Assembly: GCA_034440615.1 (NCBI GenBank)
Contig: JAOTOM010003965.1
Location: forward strand, 124,001 to 188,000
DNA length: 64,000 bases
Source of the DNA: Ashinkailepas kermadecensis
Taxonomy: Eukaryota > Arthropoda > Thecostraca > Neolepadidae
Direction: 5' to 3'
Shown in pieces: positions 13,601 to 28,600 of the stretch. Made by a program: the position numbers and the translations under genes. Under the pieces are notes generated by a model. It saw only the letters and a list, made by a program, of their open reading frames with translations, was not told the DNA's origin and searched no databases. Each line of letters begins with the position of its first letter. Within the stretch, counting starts at the first letter, position 1.

Positions 13601-16600
13601 TCTGGCGTACAATAATCTGACTAAGGTCAGACTAAACAGCTCACTGGAGGAGGGGGGGATTGTGGAAAATCGAAAGTTTAACATGGACACATTCGACCGA
13701 AAAGAACGGGATGCACGGCATTCAACGACCTCTGGAACAGAATTAACGTCAATACAACAAAGTTAGAAGTGAACATGGACCACAAATAGACACGGAGACA
13801 GAGCGTGGCACGTGCTGGCGGCGTGGGTGTTTATACTGCGCCGCAGCAGCGCTCAAACGACTTGCTCGACCCACTTACAGATACCACAGAGCGAGTTGGG
13901 CGCTCCTTCGACGCTGAAGGTGGCACTCTCGCCCGGCTGCACCTGTTTCCGGTCCCACGACACGCTGACCTGAAGGCAGGCCACGTGGTCACCGACACTG
14001 CCAGTGTCACCGGGCCGGGAGACACAACGCGACTGACCGAGCGACAGGTAGATCGTGGGGGCAAGCTCTCGTGCGCCAACACCAAAGTCGGACAGAGCGC
14101 CAAGCTACCCCGCTCTAAGTGCATCAGACAGAGCGTCAAGCTGCCACACTCTATGTACGTCGGACCGAGCGTCAAGCTACCCCGCTCTATGTACGTCGGA
14201 CAGAGCATCAAGCTGCCTCAATCTAAGTACATCAGACAGAGCGCCAAGCTACCCCGCTCTAAGTACGTCGGACAGAGCATCAAGCTGCCCCAATCTAAGT
14301 ACATCAGACAGAGCATCAAGCTACCCCGCTCTATGTACGTCGGACAGAGCATCAAGCTGCCCCAATCTAAGTACATCAGATAGAGCGCTAATCTACCCCG
14401 CTCTAAGTAGCTGCACTGCTTCGCTGTCTGAATGCGTGAACACTTTTGCTTCATCGTGTGCATTTCGCACTGCCCCTCCCTTCTTCTGCAAGACAAAACC
14501 GTGGTTTCATTTGACGGGACCGAATTGACGTCAACTTGTGTAGCCTCACATTTCTCCGAGTGCGTCCTCGAGTGTGGCACGTACCGTGTTCTGAAAGCAC
14601 TCAGCCACTTCAAACGTCCTCGAGTCCGTCACCACCTCGCCAAGCCGGTTCACGTGGTAGATGAGCACCTTGAAGCGCGGCGACACCTCGAACCTCAACT
14701 TGACGTTGATCACCCCAGATGCGTAACCCTGTGTCACAATTTGTCCTCGAGCCATGACCTGAAATGGTAAGATGTCCGGTTTCTGAATTCGCCAGGTCTT
14801 GAATGTCGAAACGATAATGTTGGCCGGAAGAAATAATTCGATGAATCGAAATGTCATCCAGCCTACGAACCGCTTGCAGCTTGCAGCCCAACGTTTTGCA
14901 TCTAACGATTTGCAACGCTTCACGCAACGCTTAGGATCCTGCATCGCTTATAAATCTGCAACGCTTAGTATCTAAAGTGTTAATCGGTGCGATTTTCTGA
15001 ACATCATATCCGACCACGTGACATCCGGCAGCATATATACAGCCGTTACCAGTGTGAATATTTGAATCGAAAACAAAAAGCAGTCCTTTTAGTTAACCTT
15101 TACTGCTCGCTGCTAAACCATATTCATATGTTAAGGTGATCAGCGCGCTTCCCTGCGCTCGTGGCCACAGCATGTATGCATCCAGGATTCGACCACGAAC
15201 AGATAAATGATGCCATGTTAGAGCACCACTTGGTCTGACAACTTTATCACCGGATAAAGATAAGTCCAGTTAGACTGCCATTACCGGGGTCAATTGGAGG
15301 GCAAAAACACCATAGGTTCTGTCAGCTTCTCGAGAGTGCAATACTGACGAACGAAAGCTATTCCCAAGGGATGTAAGGCACATTTATTTTAATCGGAGGA
15401 TAAAGACAAAATATCTTTGCTCTGCTTGCCACGAACTTCTACTGTCCGAGGCTCACATCCCACAAATTGATAAATAGTGTACGGAACACCACAACACTGC
15501 AACTCCCACCGATTCATGGAGGTGAGGCAGCCCTCCGCCACTTTTTCCAGCCGGCTCCAAGTCGAGGAATTTATACGAAGTTTCTAACGGTTGTTTTGCA
15601 ATAGTTATACACTTCCTCTCAAACCATATAATTTCTTTCAAACCAGATAACAACGCTATAGATGAACTGTCAAAATCTTATCTGGATTTGACTGGCGCAA
15701 AATGAAATAATATGTTGGAAAAAATTGCATTTGTCGGTCCCTTGGGGATTTGGGTGGAATCAAATGACTGAACGTTATGGTGTGTCATTTGCTATATTGG
15801 AGAACGAAAATATAAAGATTGGGGAATTTGGATGATAAAATGACGTTGGTGAGGACAAAATCGATCAAGATCTCAACTTCCGTCATGCTATCAACGTTTT
15901 ATGATGGATCCCCAAACAGACGGTTCTATACATGGGTTGTGTTTGCTTTTATTTGTGCTTTGGCACGCGAAACTTCCCCGTGAAGTACTTTGCTTCAGGC
16001 GCCCGTAGCTGCGTGGTTAAGCTGAGCGTCTGGCACGCCAGTGGTGCGGGGTTCGATTCTGGCACGCCAGTGGTGCGGGGTTCGTCTGGCACGCCAGTGG
16101 TGCGGGGTTCGTCTGGCACGCCAGTGGTGCGGGGTTAGATTCCCCCCGGTCCCCCCTTTCCCCCCAGGGGGAGAGGAGGGGAGCGTCTGGCACGCCAGTG
16201 GTGTGGGGTTCGATTCCCCGCGGTACCCCCCCCCCCCTTCCTGCCAGGGCGAGAGGAAGGTGAGAGGCACCATACAATCAGCTGCTGAGTGCGTCGTAAA
16301 GCCACAATAAATCAAATACTTTTCTTCTGATTTTACGGGGACGTCACGTTATTTCACGTAGGTATCAAATTAGCATACTCTAGCTACTGAAGAGTTTACA
16401 CTACTCAGAGGCAGAGGGCTGCGGAGGACAGCCGGGGGCCCGCCTCCCCCAACAAAAGAAAATCGGAATCGGTGCCATGATTTCTTTGGGGAGGGGATCA
16501 GCCATCGTTAAGAAAATCTTGGCCACGCTCTTCTCCATAGGTGTACAAGACAGGGGCAGGAGCGCTGCTCCTCCCCACTCAGTTCGCGACCGAAAGATTG

Positions 16601-19600
16601 CATTGTTTTCGAACAAGCATCGTGAACTGGGATCACGTGTGTGATGACGCTATTTTATAAATTGCTTGGTCTGGCTAGTGGCTATGCGCCACCACTGCCG
16701 CAGCTGGCTGATATTGCTCCATATTGTGGCCTGCGTCGTTTTTCTTCCACATACTCACCAATGGGATAATTTTCCAGAACGTTTTCAACATGTGATGCAG
16801 CTTACAGCAATTCAAAGATATTCCCATTTTTGCTTCTTGAAACAATTCGTGTACTTAATATATATTTTTATCTTGGTTCAATGTATATTTTTCTGCAATT
16901 CAGCAATCCTTTGAAGCATCTCTAGCTATTTTGTTGGTAGCAGGGGCAGATACGGGTGGAATCTAGAGGCATGTGCCACCCCCCCCCCCATGGGAAGATG
17001 ACGCCCCTCCGGTCATGAAAAGACGCCACTCTGGGAAGGCTCTAGTGCATCCCCTCGAATTAAGTAGCCAGTGGCGCCATTTTGAGAGGAAAAGGCGTCC
17101 CTTAGAAGAAAAGGCGCCCCTCCGAGAAGTGTCGAGTGCAGCCATCCTCCTGGAACTTTTCAGCCGAAGACATCCTTCAGAATAGGCTCCAGTGCCTCCC
17201 CCTCCCCCATTCGCATATTTGTTCAGCCAGAGGCGCCCCTCAGAAGGTAAAGCCGCTCGGGGCCCCTCCGGACATGTGCCCCCATGACAATTATTGGATC
17301 CGCCCCTGGTTGGGAACTATTGCCAGCAATACGTTTGAACCAGCATGACATTCGTTTGCAGCTCTTTCAAGCTGTCGGCAACAACTCAACGTAAGACCAA
17401 ACTCAGACAAGATGGAAAATCGCGAGTACTGATCGTTGTCTGAAAAACCGGTCGTTTTTTCGCATCCCTCTAAAATATGAGTTCTTAAAATACTTTGAAG
17501 TTATCTTGAATATCTTTCAAAGAATGCACCTGCTTCAAGTGATTTGCTTTACCGGCCAACATCAGAAAGCAAACCAGCTACCGTCGTGTCCGAAGGAAAC
17601 AGAGCTACGTTAAATATTTATGTTTTCTCTGGCACCTGAGGCCTCGAAACCTACGTGTGTCACAATCCATACGCTCTGTGTCGTGGAAGGCGGAGAAGTG
17701 CCGAGTGCTGGAGGGAGACTGTGTGTGCACTTCTATCTCAGATATGATCAAGTTCTTTGCAGAATGTAAACCATAATACGCCGGCACATGGTTTGGACTG
17801 GCAGTGCGCGCGGGACAGTAATAGAACGCACGTGAACCAGATACTTACAAGATACGCAGTGTCATCGTTGCTTGAGCGGAAGTTTTTCTTGATGGACAAG
17901 CTGAGCGAGCCGGTGCATTTGAGGCCTGACGGGTCCACCAGCGGCTCGAGCACTATGTAGGAGTTGGTGGGTGAGAACCACACTCGGAGAGACTTGTACC
18001 CACGTGAGATGCCGACCGATCTGAACCGACTCGAACTGCTGGGTCGTGATGGAGTTGTCGGCCCCAGCTGAAGAGAACCGTCCAGTGTTCTTCAGTTTAC
18101 CATTCCAGGAGGCGATCCGCCCTGATCGCCTGATCAGGACGACACTGGTACACTGATCAGATCAGAGTGTGGTAAACAGTGATCAGATCAGAGTGTGGTA
18201 AATAGTGATCAGATCAGAGTGTGGTAAACAGTGATCAGATCAGTGTGGTAAACATCGGCCGCTCAACTGGATGCTCAGGTGGCTGGCCCAACTGCATCCC
18301 CATGAGTCTAATGGGTAACCCAAAGCATGGTTTGGATCTGAGTTAACCGATATCAGGACGACATCCGCTCGGACGGCTGGTGCACATGAGATAATAAGGA
18401 ATCAGCCATTAAGGATTCAGCCATACTTCTCCCCCTTCAACACACACGCGAACATGCCATAATAAATTCCACCTTGAAACATGGCTGCAAAGTTCGGACA
18501 GACAAATACAAATATTGTATCAATGGGAGAGCAAACCACATGGGCAAGCATGGACTGACAGAAAGACGGAAACATGTTTCAGCAAATAATGTGGATCATT
18601 TACCGATATCCTGACGCTGAGCAGGCCTGGGTCGAGGGCGGGGATGAAATATTTAACGCGTCCGTCCTCGTTCGTTCTGTATTCCCGGCACAGTCTGGAA
18701 CTCTGGGTGTTGCGCGGCGCCGGCACTGGCACAATGATGGGCAGGGAGTTGTAGCTTTGACGAGATAAGCTCACACTGCGGGCACGCCCACAAAGAGTCA
18801 GAGTCACGCGCTGAGAGACAGAGTCATATTCACACGTGAGACAGAGTCGGGCACACGTTGAGAGACGATGTCACATTCGCAATTTGGGATTCAGCGTCAC
18901 ACGTTGTGAGACAGAGTCGGAAAACACGTTGAGAGACGTTGTCTCAGTCACGCGTTGAGAGGCAGCGGCACATTTTGACAATGGAGAACCAAGTCCTGGA
19001 AGGATCCAAGACTTCAACGAGCCGTTGGCTCACTCCATTCTCTTTTTGCTATGCGATGTGCATTTTACTGCAAGCATTTGTGCCGCAACGTAAGCCGTGG
19101 TGCAATCTGAGTATTGAGCATGTGCAACATTTGAGCAAAAGGCCGTGTTCTATTGGCTGTACCGTGGTGGTAGAAGTGACCAACATCAGCCCTTTCCACT
19201 TTCCGTGACTTCGACCATAATTCGCAGCAGAACAGCTGCATCACACTGTGTACCGCATAATCGCATGGACGCATGTACGCATGTACGCGTATATATATAT
19301 ATACACATTCCTTGCATATTTCTCAACTTTGTCTTCAACAGCTTAGGAAATTTTAAAGGAAATACAATCACCAGAATAATATATTTATAATGTGGATGAC
19401 GGAAATATCATTCCATACGGCGTGTGCTGCTTCATTGTAGTGTTACCGGTGAGTGAGTTGAACGATTAGTTTACTTGCAAAGCCCATACAATTTTAGTGC
19501 TACACACACAACTGCAATACCGACTTCGGAACTCACATTATATTTTGAGAAACGGCCTGCTATTTGCACAACTTTCAGCCGCTAGTTACGACGGTGAGCG

Positions 19601-22600
19601 CATCCAAGGTGACACAGGTGCGTGACGGGCGGTATTGTACACGGCGTGTCCATGGATACCCTCAGCTGATTATTACACTTCGGGGTGCAGTCAGATGGTG
19701 AACAATAAAAAAAGAAGCCATTTACAGTTGTATCAGCCAAAGAAGTATATAATGTGACCTGCTATTCCGCTCTGCTTAGCGGGAACATGAAGACCGACTT
19801 TCTCTGGATGACATAAAGCCGAACCTGAAAACGGAGCGGAGGGTCGCAACGGTGCAACGACCAGGACAGCAGAGGAGAGGACGATGTCATTGCATTGGGG
19901 CCGGATTAACGGGGAGCCAGCTGTGGTGAAGCTCAAGATGAAGTTCACGAAGAGACCAGTTTTAATTAAAAATTCCAGAGCTCTTCCTTCAAATCCATTT
20001 ACTCACACACTTCCGTGAGAACAACCGGAAACAGCGCTCTCTGATGAATCCAATGCACACAGGTAGCAACTACACAAGACAGCTGCTTCCACCGTAGTAT
20101 ACCTGCGCTGTGCATCGATGTTCTCGCGTCCATCCCTGACACTGATATTTTCTGCTCTCTCAATTCGACATACAAAGATGCTTCACGCCAGTTTGATGGC
20201 AGAGTTGGAATATTGTAGAGCTGCTCGAACATTCCGCTTGATGATGTGCGTGCGCTTGTGTGGGTGCGATTTATTATTTTATTATATCACCGATCGTATT
20301 TAAGCTGGAATTGAAGAAATAATTATCGGCGGACAACGCTTCATTGCTGCCTCTTTTAAGAATTGACTTCGTCTGTAGCCACAACTATAATCCATTGACA
20401 ACAGGATCAACACATACAAACAATAATAAATATATAGTGTTTTGGAGCCGACGTGTCGGTCGTGGTTGGTCGAAGAGCACTGCAAAGAGCGTTGTGTCCA
20501 CGACTGAGCCACACGTGCGCGGGCGGACAAGGTGAGCGGCCGTGGTTGTAGTGCGTGCTGGGTGGTCCAGACTCCACTTACCCGGCCCCCGTGTGTTTCT
20601 TGATCGGGCCGCTGCCGCCGCCCCTGGAGGTAGCAGTGTAGCACATCTCCACCAGTTCGCCTTCCAACACCTGGCTGTCCTCGTCTCGGAGCGTGGCCTG
20701 CCCACAACAGAGTGGTACACAGGTGATCGCTAGAGTACACCCATATCCTATACCACACCAGCTGCTACCCTAGTCTCGGGGTGTGGCCTGCCCACAACGG
20801 GGTGGTACACCGGTGATCGCTAGAGCACACCCATATCCTATACCACACCAGCTGCTACCCTAGTCTCGGGGCGTGGCCTGCCCACGACAGAGTGGTGCAC
20901 CGGTGATCGCTAGAGCACACCCATATCCTATACCACACCAGCTGCTACCCTAGTCTCGGGGCGTGGCCTGCCCACGACAGAGTGGTGCACCGGTGATCGC
21001 TAGAGCACACCCATATCCTATACCACACCAGCTGCTACCCTAGTCTCGGGGCGTGGCCTGCCCACGACAGAGTGGTGCACCGGTGATCGCTAGAGCACAC
21101 CCATATCCTATACCACACCAGCTGCTACCCTAGTCTCGGGGCGTGGCCTGCCCACGACAGAGTGGTGCACCGGTGATCGCTAGAGCACACCCATATCCTA
21201 TACCACACCAGCTGCTACCCTAGTCCCGGAGCGTGGCCTGCCCACGACAGAGTGGTGCACCGGTGATCGCTAGAGCACACCCATATCCTATACCACACCA
21301 GCTGCTACCCTAGTCTCGGGGCGTGGCCTGCCCACGACAGAGTGGTACACCGGTGATCGCTAGAGCACACCCATATCCTATACCACACCAGCTGCTACCC
21401 TAGTCTCGGGGCGTGGCCTGCCCACGACAGAGTGGTGCACCGGTGATCGCTAGAGCACACCCATATCCTATACCACACCAGCTGCTACCCTAGTCCCGGA
21501 GCGTGGCCTGCCCACGACAGAGTGGTGCACCGGTGATCGCTAGAGCACACCCATATCCTATACCACACCAGCTGCTACCCTAGTCTCGGGGCGTGGCCTG
21601 CCCACGAGAGTGGTACATGAGAGCACCAGATCAAACTTGAGAGATACTTACATAGCCCGTGTACGACAGGCCGGGCTTGACAAAGTTGGAGTCGAACCTG
21701 TCGATAGTGATGGTGCGGCGGCGTCTCTTGACGGGCAGCGTCAAACTCTCTGTCTGCACCAGGCCCGTGCCGCTCTCGGTGACGTTGGTTGAGACGGACA
21801 CCTGCCGGCGTCACGACCCGGCACGCGACCCGTCACACGACCCACAACACCACCCACAACACCACCCATAACAGGACCCGTCGCACGACCCGTCACAGGA
21901 CTCACAGCACGACCCGTCACACGACCCATAACACCACCCATAACAGGACCCGTCACAGGACTCATAGCACGACCCGTCACACGACCCATAACACGACCCA
22001 TAACATGACCCGTCACACGACCCATAACACCACCCACAACACCACCCATAACAGGACCCGTCACACGACCCGTCACAGGACTCACAGCACGACCCGTCAC
22101 ACGACCCATAACACCACCCACAACACCACCCATAACATGACCCGTCACATGACTCATAGCACGACCCGTCACACGACCCACAACACCACCCATAACAGGA
22201 CCCGTCACACGACCCGTCACGGGACCATAACACGACCCGTCACACGACCCATAACACTACCCACAACACCACCCATAACAGGACCCGTCACAGGACTCAC
22301 AGCACGACCCGTCACACGACCCATAACACCACCCACAATACCACCCATAACAGGACCCGTCACACGACCCGTCACGGGACCCATAACACGACCCATAACA
22401 GGACCCGTCACACGACCCGTCACGGGACTCATAGCACGACCCGTCACACGACCCGCCACAGGACCCGTCACAGAAATTGTCCTCCGCCGCCACCACATGC
22501 AGTCGATCACAGCCCCAGCATCGGACAACACGTGGGATCATGTCCAGCGTCCGTCACTGAGACGTGTGGAGACCGACACATCCTCTTGAGAAGAGCCACC

Positions 22601-25600
22601 CCGGTGCGTGTGCTGGGGGGGGGGCTGACCCCCACAACCAGCAGCCGCAGGTGGCCCAAGGTCGGCGGTCAGTGCTCACCCGGTATGCGTTCAGCGACGA
22701 CTTCGAGCCCAGACCGATTTTGGAGAGGATGAAGTCGATCTCGACACAGCCGTCCGGTCCCGTCTGAAAGGTGTCGGCGGCGGCGTTAGGCGAGGCGGCG
22801 CGCCAGGTGTGGCCACCAGTGGCGCGCGTGACGCCCGATCACGGCCGTGTTCACTGACCAATCCCGGCAGGCGAGTACGGACACGCCCCCGCCAATCCCG
22901 ACAGCTGGAGGCCAGCGTACGTCCCCAGTGGGCGTGCCTGCATGTGAGAAGTGCAGCACGCAGCGCCAGCTAAAACGTTATCTCTGAATTCGAGGTCCAG
23001 ATCAGTCTAGATTTAGAATCCACGAGGAGTGGTGGGAAAATACAGAGACTGGTCGCTGCCCTACAACTCCTCCCTTACCATGACATGGTTCGATTGGGTA
23101 GCAGTGGTTTTGAAAGGTTGATGACCGAGAAACAGGCGATCTTTCTGCCATGCAACTCAATTTAATATAGCATATACCAATGCGGCTTTACTGTTTTCAA
23201 TACCAGTCGAATGGCTATAGGCGGCCACATTATGGTACGGCCAGCAATCCCTACCACAATCGACTTCTCAATGTCTGAGCATAGTATTTCACGAGGGGTA
23301 CTGTTGCGCCACTGCTTTGCCCAGACATTTAGTTCCTGATTAAGAACGAAATAAATAGTAAACATCGTGCCGCAGTGCCGATGCAATGTATAATGCCTCT
23401 ATTTCAAAGCTGTCCATATGGAGTTTGTAAATAGACCTGGGCTGGTATTAATTGATCACACGTGGAAAATCATCCATTGGTGACATTCAAGGTCGGCTCA
23501 ATGGTTGATACGCCATGAAGATCGGCTGGTGGTAATCGCATGTCACTCACCCTACGCAACGAACAGAAAATGGTGAAATGAATATCGCATTGTATGCAAT
23601 ATTTATTTTAATATATCCACACTATATCCAATCAGCAATCAGATGAGGCTCGCTCATCGAATGCAACCGCATACATTGATCAACTGCCAGGTGTCAAGTA
23701 AAGCCGCATATAGTGCCCGAAATAGACAGATGGGATTAGTAGCATTCCCAAGTATCCCAATTGGATTCCTGCAGGGTACCAACATTTGCGGAACGAAGTA
23801 CGACGTAGATTGGTAGGTGGATTAGATATGAAGGCGCGGCGGCCACCTGGTGGGCGTATCGACGCGCGCTGCACACGTCATCAGTCCGGGGAGCGGGCTG
23901 ATGGCTGTACCTTGCCAGTCTGAGAGGCGGTCTGCAGCTAGCTTCTCAGTCTGATAGATGTACCTTATCGGCCAGAGGAACGTACCTCATCAATCTATGG
24001 GGCATACAGCATCAGCCAGAGGAGCGTATCTCATCAGTCAGAGGACGTAGCTTCTCCATCTGATGGATGAACCTTATCATCCCGTGGGAGGTACTGTACT
24101 TCATCAGTCTATGGGACATACCTCGTCAGTCAGAGGGAATCATGTCATCGGTCGGAGAGATGTACCTCGTCAGTCAAAGTGACGTTTTGGCGAGCATTCC
24201 TACGGATGGTGGGCGGATGTCGTCGCAGTTCTCTGCTGATTTGGTAGTAGCTGAGCGAGGAGGTCACTCGAATCTTGACCAGCGCCGATGTTAGCGGCTT
24301 GCCAAAGGTGTAGCTGTGGCAGACTCACATCAGGTCAGACTAAGGGTTACATCAGGTCAGCTGCTCATCACATCAGGTCAGCTGCTCATCATATCAGGTC
24401 AGCGCCAGGTCACAGCAGGTCAGCTGCGTATTACATCAGTTGAGCTTCGAGGTCATCTCAGGTCGGCGTCAGGTCGCGCCGGATCGCTATCCAGATCAAT
24501 GCTAAACAGGGGTAGAGTTGGAGTATGATCAGATGGAGATAGCATGAGCATGGCCGATGTGAATGTAGCTGGTCGTACCACATTAAGTACATATACTTGA
24601 AACTACCAAAAATAGCAAAAGTGTGTCAATCAATATTTACTCCAATTGAAGCATGCAGGTTTCGATACTACGATGCTTTGCCATGAAACTGCACATCAAA
24701 TTGCCACCAATGGGGCATGAGCCTGTCCAACTGCTTCCTCAATAGCCAGCATCTAAGTCTCTCCAATAGCGTTGCAGTACAGCACGGTATCGTCGACAGC
24801 AGTAACCTCAGCCAGCTCCACTCACAGCGCGCAGACTTTAAAGGTGACCGTGTTGGCGCCGCGCACGATGAACTTGGGTCCCGTGACTGTGACCTCGAAC
24901 CGAGGCAGCACGAACTCGGCCACCTCGAAATTCTGGCGCACGATCCGGTCGCCACGCTTTACTTGGATGGTCCAGATACCCTAGGAGACGGAGGGACGGT
25001 CAGTGGAACGACAGCGGTACAGACCGCCACAGAAGGAGACGGCAGTTTCACGTGGATGGCCCAGATGTCCTACGAGTCGCCACAAAGGGAGACGGCGGCT
25101 TACTAGCAACCCCGGACCTTCGGCACATAAACCAATACATGGTCCCGCCTGGTAAAACACATTAAGTTTTATGTTCACAAGACCAGAACATGATGTCTAT
25201 ATACGATTGAACAAAATGAAAAACACGCGACATATTGCATCGTGTAAGAACAGCTGAAGTGCCTGGGCAATACTGAAGAAAACGGGAGGAAGCTGTAGTT
25301 TTTTTCCTTGGTAAGTATCAACGCATTTCATAGCGGGGTCTGTTTGTCGGCGTCCATTGGACGATCGCTACAATACCCATCACAGACGGGTCGTCCACCA
25401 TACAGTAGAGGGAACAGCCAACACATGCGGCTGGTCTATCGGACACCAGTGGCAACACCCGGCGGCAAAGGTGGCCGTCCATCGGACACCAGTGGCAGCA
25501 CCCGGCAAAGGTGGCCGTCCATCGGACACCAGTGGCAACACCCGGCAAAGGTGGCCGTCCATCGGACACCAGTGGCAACACCCGGCAAAGGTGCCCGTCC

Positions 25601-28600
25601 ATCGGACACCAGTGGCAACACCCGGCAAAGGTGACCGCCCATCGGACACCAGTGCCAACACCCGGCAAAGGTGACCGTCCATCGGACACCAGTGGCAACA
25701 CCCGGCAAAGGTGACCGCCCATCGGAGGCGTGCAGACACAACTCATCAGAAGCTGCGGCTCGCCCGCTGGATAACGGAGAGAATGCGCACGACGGGCAGG
25801 TCTTTCCTGCGACACTGCAGCGGTCACTCACTCACCAGAGGTGGCTCATCGGTCAGCTGGAACTTGAGCTGCACGATGCCCGACGTGGTGCGCACTTTGT
25901 CGAACTGCGCCAACCGCGTGTTGGCTGGTGTTGTGATAAAGATCTGGTCAATCTGTGGATCATGGTCAGACTGGTGTCAGCTGACGCAGCCGACGCTAGG
26001 TATGCCCAGATTCCCACAGTCGGCACGTCCCAATAGCGCCTATTCCAGAGTGAAAGAACAATGCAGGTACGACTGGGAGTGCGCGATGTTACGTTCGGAT
26101 GGCGACAGCGCGACCACTTCCAGCTCAGAGAAGACGCACCAGTCTTCTCATACTCAGCGCCTGTCCTAGCAGGTATCTGACCACCTCCTCTGCGAAAGCT
26201 CCACCGGACTCCTCACCGTCTCCTCCAAAACTGTGCCATTGGTCTCCTCACGGTCTCCTCGATAGCCGCACCATTGGTCTCTTCGCCGTCTCCTCTAAAG
26301 TTGTGCCATCGGACTGCCCAGTGCCCACGGTCTCCTCCATAGCTGTACCATTGGCCTCTTCACCGTCTCCTCTAGAGCTGTGCCATCGGACTGCCCATCG
26401 TCTCCTCCATAGCTGTACCATTGGCCTCCTCACCGTCTCCTCTAAAGCTGTAAGGTCTGACCGCAGAGTGACCACTCGGAAGTTCACCAGCTGACCGGCC
26501 TTGTACTTGAACTTGTCTGTTTGCACGAGCGTCACCAGCTCGAACGGCCGCACGCTGACCTGAGGACGGCATCACAAAGCGTCACCAGAGCCACCTGGAC
26601 GGCCACGTCACCGAGTGGCAAGCCACTTAGTCATTACATATAACTGAAACACCAGACACACAGCCATCATCGCAAAAGTACCGAAGGGCCCTACCATCCT
26701 CATCCCTACCAGCCCCATCAATAATTGCAATTATTGCAATAATTGGTGAGTGAACTCAGCCAGTCGGTAGAAGAAACATAGAACAAATGTTCTTTCTTCG
26801 ATTGAATAATGTATTAACAATCACTTGTCGGAGAAGAATAAAAAAGTATGGAAGCTCTAGACCGTGCTAGCTTTTCGGATGGATGTTCATGGGCAATCGC
26901 ATAAGATTAGTGGTGAATTTCGAACAAATGTACTCAGTACTTATAACCGACAAAGGGGAAGGGTCCGATAGTGGTGATCAGAAGTGTTGAGAAAATGCTG
27001 ACACGGAAGGTAATGTGAATGGTTGCGCAATATGGTGCAGCGTGACGAAACAAAACCACTGATCTCAGTGTATTGCTCATTTCGTTAATATTTCGGACTA
27101 TGCAGAATTAAAATGAACCATCTGACTACTTGGCGAGCACATGGCTTAACGCAATTCGGCATGGAGAACCAACCATCAACGATAATCAAAATCCCTTTTA
27201 AAATAACCGAAATAAAATCCTCAATCCCACACATAATGCGTCCACATGAGCTTTTCTTTCACATACATTTTCCCGTTGTGACAATGGTAAAGCGATGTAC
27301 ATATGCATTATGAATGAGCACGCAAACGCTGTTTTTCTCTTGCGGCCTTCATGTCACATCGTGCATGAGGTTCTCTTACTTTGTCCGGTGGGGTAAATAG
27401 TGAATGGTCAAAAGGCGCGTGTTGCCGCACACGCTTCAGTTCCTTGTCAATATCAGTTGTGCGGCGTGATCAGGACGTTCATGTGACACATACGCCCTTC
27501 TTCACTTGTCACGGGCACTAAATCACGCTGACTGTGACAAAAGCTGGCACATATGCTGCTCAAAATGCTTGATTTCCCACCGTGGTCCCATGGGTGTGGG
27601 TAGTGTGTTGCCCTTGGCATTGCAGGTAGTGCATGGACATACATTACTATGAAAACAAATTATAATTTAGTCTTGTGGATGAAAGGACATACCAGTGTTC
27701 CCCAAGCGCGTGCCTACGGAAAAGGGAAGCATCAAAATGTCTGGTTACAGCTACTTAATTCGATGATCTTTTTTCGATAGGAATACACTACAGGAACAGT
27801 GGGAAAACAACTTGAAAGGAAGTTCATTTTCAGGTATGCATAGGTAATATTTCATGAAAAAATAGCACGCTTAAATTCACCTTTGACAGGGTCGTCTTCT
27901 CCAAACATGTTATTGAACAAGATAACACAACAACATCGATAATGTTGCGGAGAGCTGTACTGAGCATTGTTAAATTAAAGATGATGATGAAAAGTAACTA
28001 AATGTTCATATTAATTGATAATATAACCACAAAATATGTCACACCATTGTGTGATCCTATTTTCAATCAATACAAGCATTTCGGTACTTTTCATAATAAT
28101 CTAAACAATATCGGGTGACATTTCCAGGTATTTTCATAGCCTCAATTCATGGAAGTAGGTATTAGATAAGCATCCATAAGAACACAGATGGTAAGAAGTG
28201 CATGTAAGCATTTTCGGCTTCCTTTTTGCAGCTATCTCGATCTTTCAGTATACTAATAGCAAAAGCATAGAGCCGTAATGCAACACAAGCGTCTTCTTGC
28301 CTCATACCATCGGTACCTAACCATAAAAAGAAAAATAAACACGGATGTGGCTGATGCTCGTTTCTAGACGACTCTTTAAGCTACATAATGGTATAGGCAA
28401 CCTGGCATATGAGGAAAGATTGAAGAAATTGAATATGTTTTCACTTAGATATAGAAGGCTGAGAGGAGATCTCATCGAGGTTTTTAAATTTGTTCATGGT
28501 CAGGAACAGGGATATCTCAGGGAAATGTTTGAATTTAACAGAAATGATGCAATTAGAGGTCATCAATTCAAAATTAAAGTTAATCACAGCAGGACAAGGT

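Noticed and set aside
20698..21614. CRISPR-like array
   Set aside because: Repeats are head to tail with no unique spacers, and the organism is an animal.
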